Positions 19,848-22,269 of a DNA stretch of 22,269 bases are shown in pieces. The notes under the pieces are model-generated. The model was not told the DNA's origin. It did no database searches and saw nothing but the letters and a program-made list of their open reading frames with translations. Source of the DNA: JAGWFU01 sp035534575. GTDB taxonomy: Archaea > Micrarchaeota > Micrarchaeia > Micrarchaeales > Micrarchaeaceae. Positions within the stretch are counted from its first letter, which is position 1. The number at the start of each line of letters is the position of its first letter. The position numbers were made by a program, and so were the translations under genes. The stretch spans positions 1 to 22,269 of the forward strand of contig DATLRT010000010.1 in assembly GCA_035534575.1 (NCBI GenBank), written 5' to 3'.

Positions 19848-20272
19848 TAGTGATAGACGCAAGCGCGTTGCTAAAGCTAGTATTAGACGAAGAGCATTCG
19901 AAAGAAACCAGGGCAATAGTCCATGGCGAATTGGGTAACGGTGAATCGATTGTCGCCCCTGAGCTGGTCTTTACCGAGACGTTAAACACCCTAAGGACGC
20001 AGAATATATCAGGCAAAAAGCTGGCTGAGGCGGAGTTGGCCGCCGCCGTTGATGACCTGTTTGAAATCTTCACTAGGATAGACCCGGTCTCTACCATTGA
20101 TGTAGGCCGTAACGCCCTCAAAATCTCAATAGAGCATAAGCTTACTGTGTATGATGCCGTTTACATCGCATCCAGCATTTTGAAGGGCGCCCCGCTACTG
20201 ACCTTCGATAGGGAAATGGCCCTTGCGGCCCGAAAGTTGCATGTGGAAGTAATGGGGTATTCGGACAACTGA
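19844..20272 (+). CDS. vapC: VapC-like PIN-domain toxin (RNase)
   Basis: The 142-residue PIN-domain protein has the acidic metal-binding residues of VapC RNases: D5 in VIDASALLKL, E45 in FTETLNTL, D104 in TVYDAVYIAS and D122 in LLTFDRE. All are intact, so the toxin is probably active. VapC enzymes cut tRNA or rRNA, but the target here is unknown. The four-base overlap with vapB implies coupled translation. The pair sits between scpA and trm5 with its own promoter, consistent with an acquired cassette. Confidence 0.9.
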   Translation: MIVIDASALLKLVLDEEHSKETRAIVHGELGNGESIVAPELVFTETLNTLRTQNISGKKLAEAELAAAVDDLFEIFTRIDPVSTIDVGRNALKISIEHKLTVYDAVYIASSILKGAPLLTFDREMALAARKLHVEVMGYSDN

Positions 20273-20276
20273 GCGG

Positions 20277-21314
20277 CTACTTGATTATTGCGAAGTCAAG
20301 CACTATCTCCACATCCTTGGAGGAGTAGGGCCTCACCGGCCTGTCGAACAGGAACCTCACCGAATAGCCCTTCCTTTTGGCGTGCTCGCGCACCATTGCC
20401 TTGGTGTTCGCCACAACGGACTCCGTTGGGCCGATTCTGTACAGGTGCACTACCGCTTTCCTCTTCGCGACAGTGAATACCTGGTCTAGGAACTCGATGC
20501 TCGTGTTCGGCAGTGGCATGATTATCCTGTCTGCAAAGCCCCTGTTCCTCGCCGCGAGCTTCCTCACGTCCCCGCACTGCGCCTTCACGTTTGTGACCTT
20601 GTTGAGCTTTATGTTGTCCACCATGTACTTGCAGGCGTTCCTGTTGAGCTCTATTCCGCGCACGGCCGTCTTTGGGTGCGCCTTAGCTATCTCTATCGCG
20701 AACGGCCCCACACCCGCGAACATCACCATCACGCTCTCCTTGTTCTTCACCAATCCCATTATCCTCGTGCGCTCGAAGGAGAGGCGGTTGGAGAAGAACG
20801 TCTTCCTCACGTCGAACCTGAATGTGCAGTTGTTCTCTCGGTACTCCGCGATGTAGCTCTTCTCGCCCGCAACGTACCTTACCTTCCTTATCCTGTACAC
20901 CCCGGACACCGCCCCCGCCTTTGCAAGAACGGTCTTCACGCTCCTGTGCGACCTCATCAGCGCATCCGCTATCTTTTCCTCCTTCCTCTTCAGCTTCCCG
21001 GACAGATCTATAATCGCGATGTTGCCCAGTATGTCGTATCCCCTTGTGAGCTCGCCCATCTCTGTCGGCGTCAAAATGGCGCCCAGCTCGTCCCTGTAGG
21101 TGCGCACCGGCTCCGATTTCACGTCCTTTACCGCTACTATCTCTACCCACCTCTTGGCAATAAGCTTTTTAGCCCTTGCCGTGCTAATACTTATTGGAAA
21201 ATAAACATAGCTGGGGCTATGTTTTACGCTCCTCGACCTGTCGAAGAGGCCGAGTTGGGAGATGAGGGTTCTGGCCCTCTCCGCATCGTGGACGTTCACC
21301 TTGGCGTATTCCAT
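20277..21314 (-). CDS. trm5: tRNA (guanine-37-N1)-methyltransferase, Trm5 family
   Basis: Trm5 methylates G37 beside the anticodon to prevent frameshifting, or starts wyosine synthesis. The 345-residue protein has a variable N-terminal domain (about 1-90), an RNA-binding middle domain (about 95-170), and a Rossmann-type methyltransferase. SAM-binding motif I is VMFAGVGPFAIEIAK, followed by RGIELNRNACKYMVDNI. The catalytic-site motif is MPLPNTS, the archaeal form of NLP. The ATG is preceded by GGGTC. The gene diverges from spt5 across a 67-base shared promoter. It converges on vapC with a 4-base gap. Confidence 0.9.
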   Translation of the reverse strand: MEYAKVNVHDAERARTLISQLGLFDRSRSVKHSPSYVYFPISISTARAKKLIAKRWVEIVAVKDVKSEPVRTYRDELGAILTPTEMGELTRGYDILGNIAIIDLSGKLKRKEEKIADALMRSHRSVKTVLAKAGAVSGVYRIRKVRYVAGEKSYIAEYRENNCTFRFDVRKTFFSNRLSFERTRIMGLVKNKESVMVMFAGVGPFAIEIAKAHPKTAVRGIELNRNACKYMVDNIKLNKVTNVKAQCGDVRKLAARNRGFADRIIMPLPNTSIEFLDQVFTVAKRKAVVHLYRIGPTESVVANTKAMVREHAKRKGYSVRFLFDRPVRPYSSKDVEIVLDFAIIK

Positions 21315-21344
21315 AAAGACCCGGCAGATGTAGGATAATGCGTG

Positions 21345-21362
21345 AAGGCTATTAATAGGCTT
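21345..21362. promoter_or_regulatory. Symmetric TATA between trm5 and spt5
   Basis: CTATTAATAG (21349-21358) is a perfect palindrome flanked by AAG and CTT, which also pair. It is centred 39 bases from the trm5 ATG and 29 bases from the spt5 GTG. It is the only TATA-like block in the gap, so one element probably directs both divergent transcripts. Confidence 0.5.
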
Positions 21363-21381
21363 ACGTTAACAAAGTGATATT

Positions 21382-21825
21382 GTGTATTTCGTCGTAAAGG
21401 TAACATCGGGCCAGGAGAGGATTGCGGCAAACATGCTGCAGAACAAGATGACTCCGGAGATCCCAGTATACTCCATAATAGTCGTGGAGGGGATGAGGGG
21501 GTACATCATCGTCGAGGCTGAGGACGAGGTCGCCGTGAGGCAGTACATAACCAAGGGCAGGAACATAAGGGGAATACTCCCAAAGCCGCTCGCGGAGGAC
21601 GAGGTAAACAAGCTGATAGAGGTAAGGAGCCACGCCGTAGAGATACAGAGGGGAGACAGCATAGAGTTCACCAGCGGGCCGTTCAAGGGCTACAAGGCTA
21701 AGGTGCTCAAGGTGGACGAGCTCAAGGACGACATAACCGTCGAGCTGATGGACGTGGTTGTGCCGATACCTATCACCACAAAGATGAACACAGCGAAGGT
21801 CATTCAAAAAGCCGACAAGGCGTAA
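21382..21825 (+). CDS. spt5: Transcription elongation factor Spt5 (NusG family)
   Basis: Spt5 binds the RNA polymerase clamp (with Spt4) to keep elongation processive and to couple it to translation. The 147-residue protein has the NGN domain (about 1-88; YFVVKVTSGQERIAANML, then GYIIVEAEDEVAVRQYI and VRGILPKPL-like sequence). The KOW domain follows (about 92-147; IQRGDSIEFTSGPFKGYKAKV). GTG 21382 is the start; GTGAT ends three bases before it, as for the TTG of the KH/beta-CASP gene. It is 13 bases upstream of the uL11 ATG, the usual archaeal arrangement. Confidence 0.96.
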   Translation: MYFVVKVTSGQERIAANMLQNKMTPEIPVYSIIVVEGMRGYIIVEAEDEVAVRQYITKGRNIRGILPKPLAEDEVNKLIEVRSHAVEIQRGDSIEFTSGPFKGYKAKVLKVDELKDDITVELMDVVVPIPITTKMNTAKVIQKADKA

Positions 21826-21838
21826 ACAAGGAGATCAA

Positions 21839-22269
21839 ATGGCAGACATAATAATAGCGGGACTGATTGAGGGGGGAAAGGCATCGGGAGGTCCGCCTCT
21901 CGGTCCGGCTCTGGGGCCTTTGGGCGTCAACATCAACGCCATAGTGGCTGAGATAAACGACAAGACAAAGCAGTTCGCCGGGATAAAGATTCCGGTGAAG
22001 GTCATAGTCGACCCGATCACCAAGGAGTACAAGATCGAGGTTGGCGCACCGCCGACGAGCGCGCTCATACTCAAGGAGCTGGGGCTCTCAACGGGCGCGA
22101 AGACGAAGGAGGAGACGATAGGCAGCATAACCATCGAGCAGCTCAAGAAGATAGCCCAGGCAAAGGAGGCCAAGATGTACGGAAACACGATGGCAGCCAG
22201 GGTCAAGCAGATCATAGGGACCTGCAAGAGCATGGGAGTCAAGGTCGAGGGAGAGGACCCGAGGGTCGC
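21839..22269 (+). CDS. rpl11: 50S ribosomal protein uL11 (partial, runs off the window)
   Basis: uL11 forms the base of the ribosomal L11 stalk, where GTPase factors bind. ATG 21839 follows AAGGAGATC, the strongest Shine-Dalgarno in the window. The visible 143 codons show the N-terminal domain (GGKASGGPPLGPALGPLGVNI) and the rRNA-binding C-terminal domain (KTKEETIGSITIEQLKKIA). IIGTCKSMGVKVEG comes near the end. Archaeal uL11 is about 160 residues, so roughly 15-20 residues are missing at the 3' end. Confidence 0.97.
   Translation, partial: MADIIIAGLIEGGKASGGPPLGPALGPLGVNINAIVAEINDKTKQFAGIKIPVKVIVDPITKEYKIEVGAPPTSALILKELGLSTGAKTKEETIGSITIEQLKKIAQAKEAKMYGNTMAARVKQIIGTCKSMGVKVEGEDPRV

Noticed and set aside
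1..22269. CRISPR array, insertion sequence, or rRNA gene.
   Set aside because: No regularly spaced direct repeats, transposase-like frame, or rRNA-conserved sequence was seen.

Overview
This window is archaeal chromosome. Diagnostic genes are a transcription factor B, a Thr-type proteasome beta subunit, an archaeal CPSF/FttA-type nuclease (KH plus beta-CASP), a stand-alone TRAM protein, ScpA/ScpB, a Trm5-type tRNA methyltransferase, Spt5, and the start of ribosomal protein uL11 directly after spt5. A bacterial-type GrpE-DnaK-DnaJ set is also present. Most genes favour AGG (Arg) and ATA (Ile). TATA boxes sit close to start codons, and several starts are TTG or GTG. The small, mixed gene set would fit a DPANN lineage such as Micrarchaeota, but the sequence alone does not settle this.

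Layout. Positions 1-150 look like the 3' part of an RNase P RNA. Then on + come tfb (317-1495), a sequon-rich membrane protein (1523-1945), a TRAM protein (2064-2321), the proteasome beta subunit (2538-3176) and the KH/beta-CASP nuclease (3295-5265). A cysteine-containing hypothetical protein (5271-5942, -) diverges from a large PEP-utilizer-type protein (6035-8554, +). A three-gene - strand operon of unfamiliar genes (8556-10121), one of them HAD-like, separates it from a second, shorter PEP-utilizer paralogue (10221-11753, -). That paralogue lies at the end of a heat-shock operon: winged-helix regulator, grpE, dnaK, dnaJ (11786-15743, -). Next come an MccF/LdcA-type S66 peptidase and a small NADP-binding oxidoreductase (15855-17494, -), tRNA-Val(CAC) (-), a PduO-type adenosyltransferase (+), scpB/scpA (-), a vapBC toxin-antitoxin pair (+), trm5 (-), spt5 and partial rpl11 (+).

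The most unusual content is the 6.0-11.8 kb block. The 839-residue protein carries the parts of a PEP-synthase/rifampin-phosphotransferase-like enzyme in permuted order: helical substrate-like domain, then phosphohistidine swivel domain, then ATP-grasp at the C-terminus. Canonical enzymes have the ATP-grasp first. The second protein has the helical and phosphohistidine domains but no ATP-grasp. The two His domains are nearly identical (52 of 56 residues in the core), while the helical domains have diverged. This suggests a phosphotransfer pair in which one ATP-grasp module could serve two substrate modules, with a HAD-like protein encoded between them.

Regulatory DNA is compact. There are shared divergent promoters at 5968-6002, 17653-17667 and 21345-21362, and perfect inverted repeats upstream of vapB and of the heat-shock regulator. 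A GTGA-like Shine-Dalgarno element usually ends three bases before the start codon, which helped choose the non-ATG starts.
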